From Enterocloster asparagiformis (GTDB lineage Bacteria; Bacillota; Clostridia; Lachnospirales; Lachnospiraceae), in NCBI GenBank assembly GCA_018380885.1, contig JAGZSY010000009.1, forward strand, positions 1 to 64,000: a stretch of 64,000 nucleotides of DNA. The letters run 5' to 3'. The notes beneath the pieces were generated by a model. The model was not told the DNA's origin. It did not search any database and was given only the letters and a program-made list of their open reading frames with translations. Within the stretch, counting starts at the first letter, position 1. The number at the start of each line of letters is the position of its first letter. Below are positions 27,560 through 36,500 of the stretch, one piece after another. The translations under genes and the position numbers were made by a program.

Positions 27560-27940
27560 ATGAAGCAGACGGTCCACACAACAAAAGAGGCCATGGAGTT
27601 CTTGCGGGAACTGGGTGAATTTCTCAGAATAAACAACAAGAACTTAAAAGTTGGTATTGCCGGATCATTTGCACGAGGTGAACAAACCTCCAGCAGTGAT
27701 TTGGATATCGTTTTAGATACCTATGATGATACAGTATTTAGTCTGCAGGCGCATATTGCGGTAGATGAATATTGCAGTAAGCATTTGGCGGTTCCTTACG
27801 ATATTCTGTGGATCAAGGATCTTGAAGAGCAGGATAAAGTATATGATAATCTGTTAATGGATAATGGTCTTGCAATTAATACAGGTAGCGCATATAAAAA
27901 TATCGTGCGTGAAACCCGATGGGCCGATTTGGAACCGTAG
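27560..27940 (+). CDS. MNT-type nucleotidyltransferase antitoxin (MntA-like)
   Basis: 126 residues with the minimal nucleotidyltransferase signature GSFARGEQTSSSDLDIVLD (GSxxR...SDxD) at about 36-54 and a third acidic residue in the PYDILWI strand. In MntA-HepT systems this enzyme adds AMP to a tyrosine of the HEPN toxin and neutralises it. The HEPN partner is encoded 99 bp downstream at 28040. GGGAGAGG precedes the start. Antitoxin role is from family knowledge and gene pairing. Confidence 0.82.
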   Translation: MKQTVHTTKEAMEFLRELGEFLRINNKNLKVGIAGSFARGEQTSSSDLDIVLDTYDDTVFSLQAHIAVDEYCSKHLAVPYDILWIKDLEEQDKVYDNLLMDNGLAINTGSAYKNIVRETRWADLEP

Positions 27941-27955
27941 TGAGAACATAATATA

Positions 27956-27976
27956 CAACGGAACTGAGTTCCGTTC
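27956..27976. repeat. Palindromic element copy 2
   Basis: The same palindrome as at 27079, with one outer mismatch (CAAC instead of GAAC on the left). It lies between the MNT gene stop and the terminator-like hairpin in front of the HEPN gene. Confidence 0.8.
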
Positions 27977-27980
27977 TGAT

Positions 27981-28017
27981 AGAGCTATTGGCATAGAATG
28001 TCAGTAGCTCTTTTTTT
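27981..28017 (+). terminator. Terminator-like hairpin between antitoxin and toxin genes
   Basis: A 13-pair stem (AGAGCTATTGGCA with TGTCAGTAGCTCT, including G-U pairs) and a five-base loop, followed by seven T. It lies inside the MNT-HEPN pair. Its 5' arm AGAGCTATTGGC is shared with hairpins at 29378 and 30481. It may reduce toxin expression relative to antitoxin. Confidence 0.7.
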
Positions 28018-28039
28018 GCGTAAGGGAGATAAAACGAAC

Positions 28040-28435
28040 ATGAATCGAAATATCAACCGCGATCAGCAGTTGCTAGTACGTATTAGGTCGAACCAGGAGA
28101 AAATTGCTTCCTATCTGGCACGATTTAGCTGCAAAAGAGAAGCCGATTTATTCAAGCCCGAGAATGAGATTTGCTTGGAGGCTTGCAGCTTTAATATGCT
28201 TAATCTCTACGAGGATTACAAAAATTTAACCATGGCAAGTCAAGAGGCGTTATGCTTTATCGATGGCCCAATTTTACGGACATTGCGTAATATGATAGGC
28301 CATACCTATCAGACGGCAGATAAGCGGGTACTCACCGCTTACATATTTTTAATCACCAAAAAAGAATGTATGGATATGGTTACTAATCGTATTCGTGTTT
28401 GCCAGCGATTGCGAACGCAGGAGTTGGATCTATAG
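28040..28435 (+). CDS. HEPN-domain toxin (HepT-like)
   Basis: 131 residues from ATG 28040, with AGGGAG upstream; a longer reading from 27998 would start inside the hairpin. It is all helical and carries RNMIGHTY (about residues 88-95), which matches the RX4HXY catalytic and AMP-acceptor motif of HepT RNases. The MNT partner precedes it. HEPN toxins of this group cleave RNA and are silenced by AMPylation of the motif tyrosine. Unlike usual pairs, which overlap or abut, this one is separated by a palindrome and a terminator-like hairpin. Confidence 0.75.
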   Translation: MNRNINRDQQLLVRIRSNQEKIASYLARFSCKREADLFKPENEICLEACSFNMLNLYEDYKNLTMASQEALCFIDGPILRTLRNMIGHTYQTADKRVLTAYIFLITKKECMDMVTNRIRVCQRLRTQELDL

Positions 28436-28455
28436 AGCGGAACTGAGTTCTGTTC
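28435..28455. repeat. Palindromic element copy 3
   Basis: GAGCGGAACT, centre G, AGTTCTGTTC: the shared palindrome with two arm differences. It starts at the last base of the HEPN stop codon and ends right at the ribosome binding site of the next gene, so it would form a hairpin in the mRNA or cover an operator. Confidence 0.8.
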
Positions 28456-28468
28456 AGGAGGTAAGTCA

Positions 28469-28825
28469 GTGAGATATTATGAGCTATACTATATATACAA
28501 CAGAGAGTTGTGTGGATCAACATATGTTGAAACAGACCGAGCATACTCCCATCCGGAAGAAGATGAGTTCCTAAAAGAGCTTGTGCAAGATGGGAAAATT
28601 TCAAAGGGATTTTCACAACACATCTTTGAAGTGACCGAAATATCCGAAAAAGATTATCGGTCCTTTAATTACCAAACGTCAGATGAAGCAGTAAAGGCTC
28701 CGCGTGAACCGCTAATATGTGAAAACATGCGGCTGACAGAAGAAAATCGACAGTTGAGAGCACAAATTAATATTCTTACCAGAGGGAGATTTGAACGGCG
28801 CAGAAATGATCTGGATCTGGAATAG
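28469..28825 (+). CDS. Small acidic protein with C-terminal coiled coil, unknown function
   Basis: 118 residues starting with GTG at 28469, seven bases after AGGAGG. It opens MRYYELYYIYNRELCGSTYV (strand-rich, aromatic) and ends in a helical, coiled-coil-like tail (CENMRLTEENRQLRAQINIL) with basic residues. No family recognised. It sits alone between two copies of the palindrome. Confidence 0.55.
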   Translation: MRYYELYYIYNRELCGSTYVETDRAYSHPEEDEFLKELVQDGKISKGFSQHIFEVTEISEKDYRSFNYQTSDEAVKAPREPLICENMRLTEENRQLRAQINILTRGRFERRRNDLDLE

Positions 28826-28850
28826 GAGTGAGGATTGAAAATCAACTTTA

Positions 28851-28871
28851 GAACGGAACTGAGTTCTATTC
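28851..28871. repeat. Palindromic element copy 4
   Basis: The left arm GAACGGAACT is perfect; the right arm reads AGTTCTATTC, with two differences. It lies upstream of the promoter of the hydrophobic-toxin gene. Confidence 0.8.
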
Positions 28872-28906
28872 TAAAAAATTATTATGTAGATTAATTTGCG
28901 AATTAG

Positions 28907-28935
28907 TTGTTGAACCGAAACGATTATGATATACT
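28907..28935 (+). promoter_or_regulatory. Promoter of the type I toxin mRNA
   Basis: TTGTTG (28907-28912), 17-bp spacer, TATACT (28930-28935). The transcript would begin near 28942, close to a small stem-loop ACACGG-AACAA-CCGTGT at 28939-28955. Confidence 0.6.
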
Positions 28936-29006
28936 GAAACACGGAACAACCGTGTCAATGCAAGGTGTTGGCCTTCTTATCATACATATGATGGGAGGTG
29001 TTGCGT

Positions 29007-29090
29007 ATGAATTACAGTTTTCAGGATCTAATGTCCTTTGGGCTGCTACTCATCGCATTGCTTACCTTTATTTTCAATAATCGTAGGTAA
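29007..29090 (+). CDS. Hydrophobic type I toxin (holin-like family)
   Basis: A 27-residue peptide, MNYSFQDLMSFGLLLIALLT followed by FIFNNRR. This single hydrophobic helix with a SFG(x)nLLTFIF core and basic end is characteristic of small putative holin-like toxins of Firmicutes. GGGAGGTG lies seven bases before the ATG. A convergent antisense transcript is predicted downstream (29143-29231). In such systems the peptide damages the membrane unless the antisense RNA represses the mRNA. Confidence 0.7.
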   Translation: MNYSFQDLMSFGLLLIALLTFIFNNRR

Positions 29091-29142
29091 CGTTTTTCTA
29101 CAGTTCCCGTAAGGGAAACCGAAAGTTCCAGAAATGGGCATA

Positions 29143-29231
29143 GAAAAACCACCCTTGTAAACTTGGCGGTCGATAGGGTGGAATTTCTATCTCATAGATG
29201 GCCAACCCCTTGTATGGGGCGGTTGTTCCTC
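29143..29231 (-). ncRNA. Predicted antisense RNA (type I antitoxin)
   Basis: On the minus strand TTGAAT (29266-29261), 17 bp, TATAAT (29243-29238) form a strong promoter. The predicted RNA starts near 29231 and ends at a hairpin made by CCACCCT and AGGGTGG followed by five U (about 29143). It is convergent with and overlaps the 3' part of the toxin mRNA, as in par/fst-type loci. Its first bases (GAGGAACAACCG) repeat a segment of the toxin leader. Confidence 0.6.
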
Positions 29232-29237
29232 TTAATT

Positions 29238-29266
29238 ATTATAACAATATATTACCAAAAATTCAA
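29238..29266 (-). promoter_or_regulatory. Antisense RNA promoter
   Basis: Reads TTGAAT-N17-TATAAT on the minus strand, near consensus, with no ORF downstream on that strand before the terminator at about 29143. Confidence 0.65.
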
Positions 29267-29377
29267 TGGGAATTTTTGAATGAAAAAATGTGAAAAAGCA
29301 TGTGAATTCAAAGCTATTAGGGCCTGTAAAGTTAAGAAAATTTTATAAAAAATTTCCAAATTTAATATAGAAACATT

Positions 29378-29421
29378 AAAAGCTATTGGCGAGTCGAAAG
29401 ACGATAAACCGATAGCTTTTT
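29378..29421 (+). terminator. Hairpin with conserved internal loop, copy A
   Basis: The outer stem AAAAGCTATTGG/CCGATAGCTTTT encloses CGAGTCGAAAGACGATAAA, in which GTC-GAAA-GAC can form an inner stem. U-rich sequence follows. Almost the same loop occurs at 30481-30522 with a changed but still paired stem. Confidence 0.65.
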
Positions 29422-29472
29422 TATTAAAAACACGGTAACATATCCGTAATAAAAATGAAAGTAATATCTTAA

Positions 29473-29501
29473 TTGTAACCGGCGCGATTGTGTTGTATAA
29501 T
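29473..29501 (+). promoter_or_regulatory. Promoter of the CAP-domain protein gene
   Basis: TTGTAA (29473-29478), 17-bp spacer, TATAAT (29496-29501). The palindrome at 29522-29542 would begin about 14 bases into the transcript, a typical place for a repressor operator or leader hairpin. Confidence 0.65.
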
Positions 29502-29521
29502 GAGATTATGTAGATTATGTA

Positions 29522-29542
29522 GAACAGAACTCAGTTCCGTTC
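29522..29542. repeat. Palindromic element copy 5
   Basis: GAACAGAACT, centre C, AGTTCCGTTC: the shared palindrome in reverse orientation relative to copies 1-4, with one arm difference. Located just downstream of the CAP-gene promoter. Confidence 0.85.
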
Positions 29543-29600
29543 TATCAAAATAAAGACGAAATAAATTTGAGAAATTCAACCTATAAAGGAGGACGGGTTT

Positions 29601-30452
29601 ATGAAAAAGATGTTTAAAGCATTATTGGCAACGGCGGCGTTCACCGTAGTTACTGCGTTTACCTCATTTGCCGGGCAGTGGCAGCAGGACGGTAATGGCT
29701 GGTGGTGGCAGAACGATGATGGGACGTATCCGGAATGGACATGGGCCTGGATCGACGGTGATCACGATGGGATCGCTGAGAACTACTATTTTGATGAGAA
29801 TGGATACTTGTGTACGACGACGGACATTCCGGGAGTGGTGGTAAACCAGGATGGGGCAATGATGGAGAATGGTGCTGTAGTTACTGCACAGCTTCCGGCA
29901 GGTCGTGACTGGTATCCTGGTGCAGCAATCAATGGAAAGCTGTTTATCGCAGAATTTGATCGCTCGGAAGTGGATGCACAAGATGCAGCCGCGGAGGCAG
30001 AACGTGAAGCACGCCGACAGGCTATGGAGCCCATAGATGAAGAGATCGATCCGTATGAGGTGGCAGATCGGATTGTAGAGTTAGTGAACGAGGAACGAGC
30101 AAAAAAAGGAAAAGATGCTTTGGCGATCAATGACGAGTTGATGGAAAATGCCATGCTGCGAGCTGAGGAAGCGATGCACGCGAAGGATGGAGAAGAGCAT
30201 ACAAGACCTGATGGAAGTGCCTGTTTTACGGCCATTACTGTCAATTATATAACAGCTGCTGAAAATATTGCATATGTACCCGGTCATACGGTTGAGCAAC
30301 TTGCCGAATATGCAGTGGAAGGTTGGATCAAATCGCCCGGTCACCATGTCAATATGATTCAGTCGAAATGGGAAGAAACTGGTGTAGGTGTATGGGTTGA
30401 GGAGTCTGCAACTGGGCCAGTAATATGTGCGGTACAGTTATTTATTAAATAA
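29601..30452 (+). CDS. Secreted CAP (SCP/PR1) domain protein with wall-binding-like repeats
   Basis: 283 residues: signal peptide (1-24, ending TSFAG), aromatic Gly/Asp-rich repeats resembling cell-wall-binding units (about 26-75, GNGWWWQNDDGTYP), a helical linker, and a CAP domain (about 150-283) with EEHTRPDG, AENIAY and SPGHHVNMI motifs. AAAGGAGG precedes the ATG. It has its own promoter with a palindrome copy and is followed by a terminator-like hairpin before the giant adhesin gene. CAP proteins are secreted and of varied function; a role at the cell surface during mating or colonisation is inferred. Confidence 0.85.
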   Translation: MKKMFKALLATAAFTVVTAFTSFAGQWQQDGNGWWWQNDDGTYPEWTWAWIDGDHDGIAENYYFDENGYLCTTTDIPGVVVNQDGAMMENGAVVTAQLPAGRDWYPGAAINGKLFIAEFDRSEVDAQDAAAEAEREARRQAMEPIDEEIDPYEVADRIVELVNEERAKKGKDALAINDELMENAMLRAEEAMHAKDGEEHTRPDGSACFTAITVNYITAAENIAYVPGHTVEQLAEYAVEGWIKSPGHHVNMIQSKWEETGVGVWVEESATGPVICAVQLFIK

Positions 30453-30480
30453 TAATCATAGAAATCGAAATAAAAAAATT

Positions 30481-30532
30481 AGAGCTATTGGCGAGTCGAA
30501 AAGACGATAAACCAATAGCTCTTTTTATTTTT
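30481..30532 (+). terminator. Hairpin with conserved internal loop, copy B
   Basis: The stem AGAGCTATTGG/CCAATAGCTCT encloses CGAGTCGAAAAGACGATAAA, nearly identical to the loop at 29378. The stem keeps pairing through compensating changes. A U-tract follows, and the ribosome binding site of the giant adhesin gene comes directly after, so it may terminate the CAP transcript or attenuate the adhesin gene. Confidence 0.7.
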
Positions 30533-30549
30533 GCAAAAAGGAGAGAATC

Positions 30550-33500
30550 ATGAAAATTTTAAAACGCTTAAAACGTTCAGTGTGCTTCTTGCTTGCACTT
30601 ATGTTAGCGTTGTCTACGTTGAACGTTCCTTCGTATGCGGAGGAATCAACGCTTATAAACCCCAGGAATATCATTTTTAAAGATAAAAATCTTACTATAT
30701 TTGGGAAAACGCACCATCAAATGACATATTATCAAGAAGGCAACACACTAGGATCACAACCCACATTTTGTTTACAACCAGGTAAAAAATTACCTGATAA
30801 CATACATGCAACTTACCGGAAGTATTCAGCAACGATAGGCGAAACAATCCCAGGAGTAGGTTCGGCTGATAAATTTGTTCCGATAACACTTGCATATGAA
30901 TGGATTCAACATGGCCCCAATTTACGAGATGGAACGAGGTATGCGGTTGTGCAGACGTATATTTGGGGGTGTATAGCTGGATATGCGGAGGATTGGGCCG
31001 CCCAACGAGTCGCCCAACAAGAGTTGGCCAAAATTTTAGGCCCCAGTGTTATGAGTGAGTTTGCTGATCTGCAAGATTTTGTTCAGGCAGGTTTAGAAGA
31101 ATATACCGGAGCTGCCAGCACAGGTCTGCCAGCCTGGAACGGGACTCAACAAAAAATGGCTTTGGATAATGGGACGTATACATTGACATTAGATATTAGC
31201 GGGTATCCCCAGTTAAAGAATACCACTTGGACTTTTCCTAATGCTGATTGGAGTTATCAAATAGCAGGGGATTCAATCACGTTTATGTATCGTGGTGCAG
31301 AGAAACCTAATGGGGAAATACGTACATCAGACCTTACTGGGATGGGTGAAGCAAAATTTTATGCATATATATTTACGCCGGGAGCAAACGGAGAATACCA
31401 GTATCAGGTAGGGCGTTTTGCAAATGAAGTAGTGCCTACTTGTGTTTCATTTTTTGTGGGGGGATATGTTCCACAGAGGAAAGATGTAGACTTTGAAACT
31501 TTCCGTCATTCCGAAACTTTCGACGCTCATTATAGCATCGATCTGGAAAAATATTGTGCCGAAACAAACCAACGATTAGAGGGGACAACCTTTAATGTAT
31601 GGGAGGATTTTGACAAAGCGCAACTAAGCGGCCGTAACTATCATGAGGGTTCGCCCGATGGCCGCAGTGGCTGTCTGTATGATAATGCGTTTGAGCCGCT
31701 TCCTTCCTCTATGCATATCTGCGACACAATTACAACGGATAGTAATGGATATGCTGCGCATAAAGACATACGATCCTACAATTATAGCAAAACATATTGT
31801 ACCGGCCATCCGGCACCAGAGTGGGTAGAAGTCCCTGAACCGGAGTACGACGAAGAAACAGGGGAATGCACCAATGAAGGAGAAATTGAAGCGGCCGAGG
31901 CGGAAAATGAGCGTTTGCGTGAACTATGGACCTCGCAACAGGAAATATGTGCAGAAACCTGTGATTTCCATGTAGGTAATATGGACGACGACAACCATAA
32001 TTATGACTATACTGCGCAGGAAGAAATGCTGGCGGATCGAGACGAAACCTATGAGAATTTTGCTGCCCTTGAATATACCTATCATTTGGAAGAAAAGACA
32101 GCCAGGGTTGGATATATTCTGCACAACCGTCACAGCGACGATCCCGAAATTGAGACAGTTACAGTATCATCAGCGGAAAATGGCGGGAATGCCCGGAGTG
32201 CAGCATCCCGCACATTGAAACTCGAAGAAGAGGAAGAGTGTGAACTACCAATAGCAGAAGAAAAACTTCTAAAACGATTGGCCTTTACGGTGGCAGCGCC
32301 CGATTTGGAAATTTCAGACCTGCGAGAAGTTGAGTATGTGCAAACTGTAGCGATAGAGCATAGGGCAACAGCCAGCGAAGCGGATCGAACTGGCCGTGTT
32401 GCCAGCGAAAGCGAAGCGGATCGGGTGTGGCCTGTTGCAAGTCCCAGCGAAATTGATACAGGATTTTTCGTAGATGAAGAGGGCTGGAGCGAATATGAAG
32501 CAGACGAAGTGGTTGAGGGTTATTACCGTTACACCTGGAAAGGGGTGGAGCAGCCACGAATGAAGTCGGCAACTGGGAGCGGGGCGGAGCCGGTGGATAG
32601 CGCTGAAACGGAAGAACTAGAAAGCCAGGGACCGGGGGTGTTCATGCGAATGGCAGCGGTGCTATTTGACACAGCGGTTCCGTTGGCAGAACCATTTCCG
32701 GATTTTATGGATGATGATTTGGACGTGATTGGCTCCGATGGGTATGGAGATTCTACAAATATTCTGTACACCTTTAAGGTTTGGGATCACCGAACTGAGG
32801 GAGAGATTCACATAAATAAGCGCGACCTGGAGTTGGACAAGGCCGATCCGGATAACAGCTACGGCCAGACACAGGGCGATGCAACCCTGCAAGGCGCGGT
32901 ATATGGCCTGTTTGCAGCCCAGGATTTGATTCACCCGGATGGAAAAACGGGGATCATCTATAATCAGAATGATCTTGTGGCTGTAGCTACTACAGATCAA
33001 AATGGCGATGCATCATTTTGGGCCTATACTGAAAAACCGGGAACGCGCCTGGATTCTGATGGAAATATACTTTCACCAGAGGGCACAACCGGGGCCGCGA
33101 ACCTATACAATGGATCGACGCTAACCTCTGGAGACTTAGGCTTTGGAACTATTTCGTACCCCAATTATGAAGGAGAAAATGGGAATCAGTGGATAGGCCG
33201 ACCGTTGTTGATGGGGAATTATTATGTAATGGAGCTAAGCCGATCAGAAGGTTATGAATTGTCGGTAAACGGCATCAAGGCGAGTGAGACAAATCGTGAT
33301 ACGACAGGAATTACAACCGTAAAGGAAGCTGGACAGGTAACGATCAGCTCTGGCTTGTCAGATTATAACGATATGGACGCAGATGGTTCCTGGAACGATT
33401 TTATTGTTGAGAGCTATAAAACCGAAAATGGCTACGACGTTGTAGTGACAGGATACCCAGCCGGAACGAAATTTTACCGAATGACCGTAGAAAGCGTGAC

Positions 33501-36500
33501 CCAAACAATTCAAACAATAACAGGAAGTACGTTGCAGCCGAAAAAAGACGAATATGGAAATACTGTCTATCAGACGGCCAAGGGTGGAGAATACAAAATC
33601 GATTCAGACGGCAACCCTATCATCAAAGAAGAGGCAGATCCTTCAAAGCCCCAGGCAGAAACGGTAAGGTATCGGTTCCGAATGAGTGGGTATCCAAAAG
33701 GGGACGTTGAACCGGCAGATATTAACCGATGGGAAGAACCGGTAGGGGATCATGAATATCTCCGGGATGAAGTAAACGGAATGTTGGCGAAAGCCGATTA
33801 TAAAGCACTTACGGATGATGATGGAGCACCATGGCACAACCTGGAATTGACCGGAACAACCAATGCAGATGCCGGAACGGAGATTTTAGACTGGTTTACA
33901 GTACATAATGCATGGGATAGCGCAGCAGTCCAGGAAATCTATGAGGATGGGGGACGGCTATATGCGCGCCTGTTCTACGACTACTCCAAGGCTGACGATA
34001 GCTATCCAGCATTTTATGATGCGATCAATCAGGATCTTTACATTCGTAAATCAATGATTGTGGATGGAGCCGCTGCGGATACCCATTATTGGGTTCAATA
34101 TGCAAAAGGGGACTATACCTTGGGCGGAACTACGGCCACAGTCGCCTTACGGCGGGAAATCCCGGCAGATGTAACAGTAACATTTGGTGAAGAGTTTGAG
34201 TCATTGATCGAGGGGGTGTACCAACCGTCTTACGAAACATATTCTGCTGGCGAAATATTAGTAGGGATAGACGGTCAGCCAATACCGATACTAGAGCGTG
34301 TATACAATTATGCTGATGTTGAGCAGACAATAGATCAGGAGCATCAGGAGGCCGTAGCAGCTGTCTATGATCCCACAGCGGGTACCTATACAATCCATAT
34401 AGCCAACGAAACGGATTGGACTGGCATAAGTACACCGGAGTACACGCGTTTTCGAGCTGTGACTCAGGAAAAGACAATAGAGCATGAGGGAGAGACGTTG
34501 TATTACAACCAATATCTGGTAGATAAGGCTGGAGCAGGTGTATCAGCATATGCGGCTATCCCGGAGTTTGACGCTGGAAGCTATATTGTCTCAAAGGCGT
34601 TGGTATACCCTGGGCAGTTGACCGTATTTCAGGATGGCGGCACACGGGAGAAGCCTTTGAAAGTATTGCAACGTGTAATCAAACAGTCAATACGAATTAC
34701 CAAGGACATTTCTCAGGCTTCCTACGACAATGTGAACACATATGGCTCTATCCATAATGATCCATTGACTGTTCTTTTAGGACTATTTGGGGGAGGCCAG
34801 GGTACCAAGTTAATCAATCAGTTTAAGTTTAAAGCGTACCTGAAAGAAAATCTGGAGGCGATCTATGTGGATGAGTCAGGAACAATCCTATCTACAGAGA
34901 TTTATAATCCGGATTTTAAGGGGGATGTACAAAAGGTATTCGTAGCACCGGAGCCGGTTGCCGGTCGTCAGTTATTGGAAAAGAAAGAGAACGGCACATA
35001 CGACTATCCAAAATTTTTCGATGCTATGTATGCTGCGGATCAACTAAATAGCTTGGAGGCTGATTTTGTAACAGAGCAGTTTGCAGTCAAATATTTTGAT
35101 GTAGCGGCATACAAAGCGGCGATTGTTGCTGCCGATCCAGAGCTGAACAGCGATATTGCCTATGAACAAGCATTGAAACAGGCCAAGAGTGAGGCCGCAG
35201 CCTATTTGGATATTTTTGTGGGTCTGGACGAAAAGTTGGCGATTCGCTGGGATAGCGATAAAGGCGGCGGAGCTGATGGCGACGAAACAACGTTGCAGTG
35301 CAACACAAAGAATGGCAAGGATGATTATTACAACAGTTCCATCATGCTGCCTTACGGCACGTATGTAATTGCGGAGCAGGTCCCGGCGCAGTTGGACAAG
35401 GAATTGGCTAACCGACATTATGAGCGTGATTATCCCAAGGAAATTATCCTACCGTTTGCACCAGATATAAGTGAAGATCAAAATACTGGGGAAACAACGG
35501 TGAACAGTGATGTTGGAAATCCATTTTTCTTCTACAGCAGTGCAGATAAGCCGGAAGATCTTATTCGTAAGTATAAGATTCGATTTAACGAAGAAACCCA
35601 TATGATGCAAGCTCACCGGGATGATGGCGATTTTGTAATTTATAAATATGGCCTGGAACCGGATCAGGAGCCGGAGACAATTCGAGACAAGCAGGTATCC
35701 CGCAGCGAGAACGCGGGAACCATGGATGGGGTTGTCTACAATGGAAATGAGACGGCCAGCGGGGAGTTAGAGATTCGAGATGATGTACCGACCATGACCG
35801 GCGTAAACACCGCAATAGACGGGAAGTATGCGGCGCTGCTGGTGCCGTGGACAATATTGGAACCGGCCACAGACCGTATTAATCCTGATACGGGCAACGT
35901 TGAGACATTAACACCGACCGGAAGCGGCAAAGACTTTAACTACGTTGCTTATGCAACGGAAGATTTTGAAAACAAATACTATTCCTCCAAGCTGCGTATC
36001 GAAAAAATCGATGCTGAAACCGGTGAAAACATAATTCATTCCGGAGCGCTGTTTAAAATATATGCAGCCAAACGGGAGGTGGAAAAGAACGGAACCAATG
36101 CAGCAGTCGGTACCGGCAAGGTACTGTTCGGTGAAGCTGTAGACGTCAATGGTCAACCGGTGGTTGATGCAAACGGTAATAAAGTCTTGTATCCCCGTGT
36201 GGGAAAATCCAATAGTAGTACAGACGATTTGCCGATCCGATTGGATAAGGATGGGATACCGAAATATGATGAATCGCAGTTAATCCGGCAGCGGGACATA
36301 GACGGCAACGAGACTGGGATTTTCGAAGCATACTCTACGGTCAGGGAGGTTGTTGTGGATGGGACGATTCGCAAGGAGATTGTCGGATACATTGAGACAT
36401 ACCAGCCTTTGGGCGCTGGCGCATACGTACTTGTGGAAGTCCAGGCTCCAGAGGGCTATACAAAGAGTCGGCCGGTGGCATTTGAAATCTATGCGGATGG

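Larger units (their letters stand above)
29267..29600. other. Gene-free stretch with hairpin, promoter and palindrome
   Basis: AT-rich 334 bp without a credible ORF. It contains a hairpin with U-tract (29378-29421), the promoter of the CAP-protein gene (29473-29501) and palindrome copy 5 (29522-29542). The first 110 bp show nothing recognisable. Confidence 0.6.

Noticed and set aside
27079..29542. Palindromes as LexA/SOS boxes
   Set aside because: They contain GAAC and GTTC, but the spacing in the core (GAAC-TGA-GTTC, three bases) and the long outer arms differ from the Gram-positive LexA site, which has four bases between the halves.
29378..30522. Conserved-loop hairpins as a c-di-GMP or preQ1 riboswitch
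   Set aside because: The elements are about 42 nt and lack the helices and conserved bases of those aptamers; only short GAAA-loop similarity was seen.
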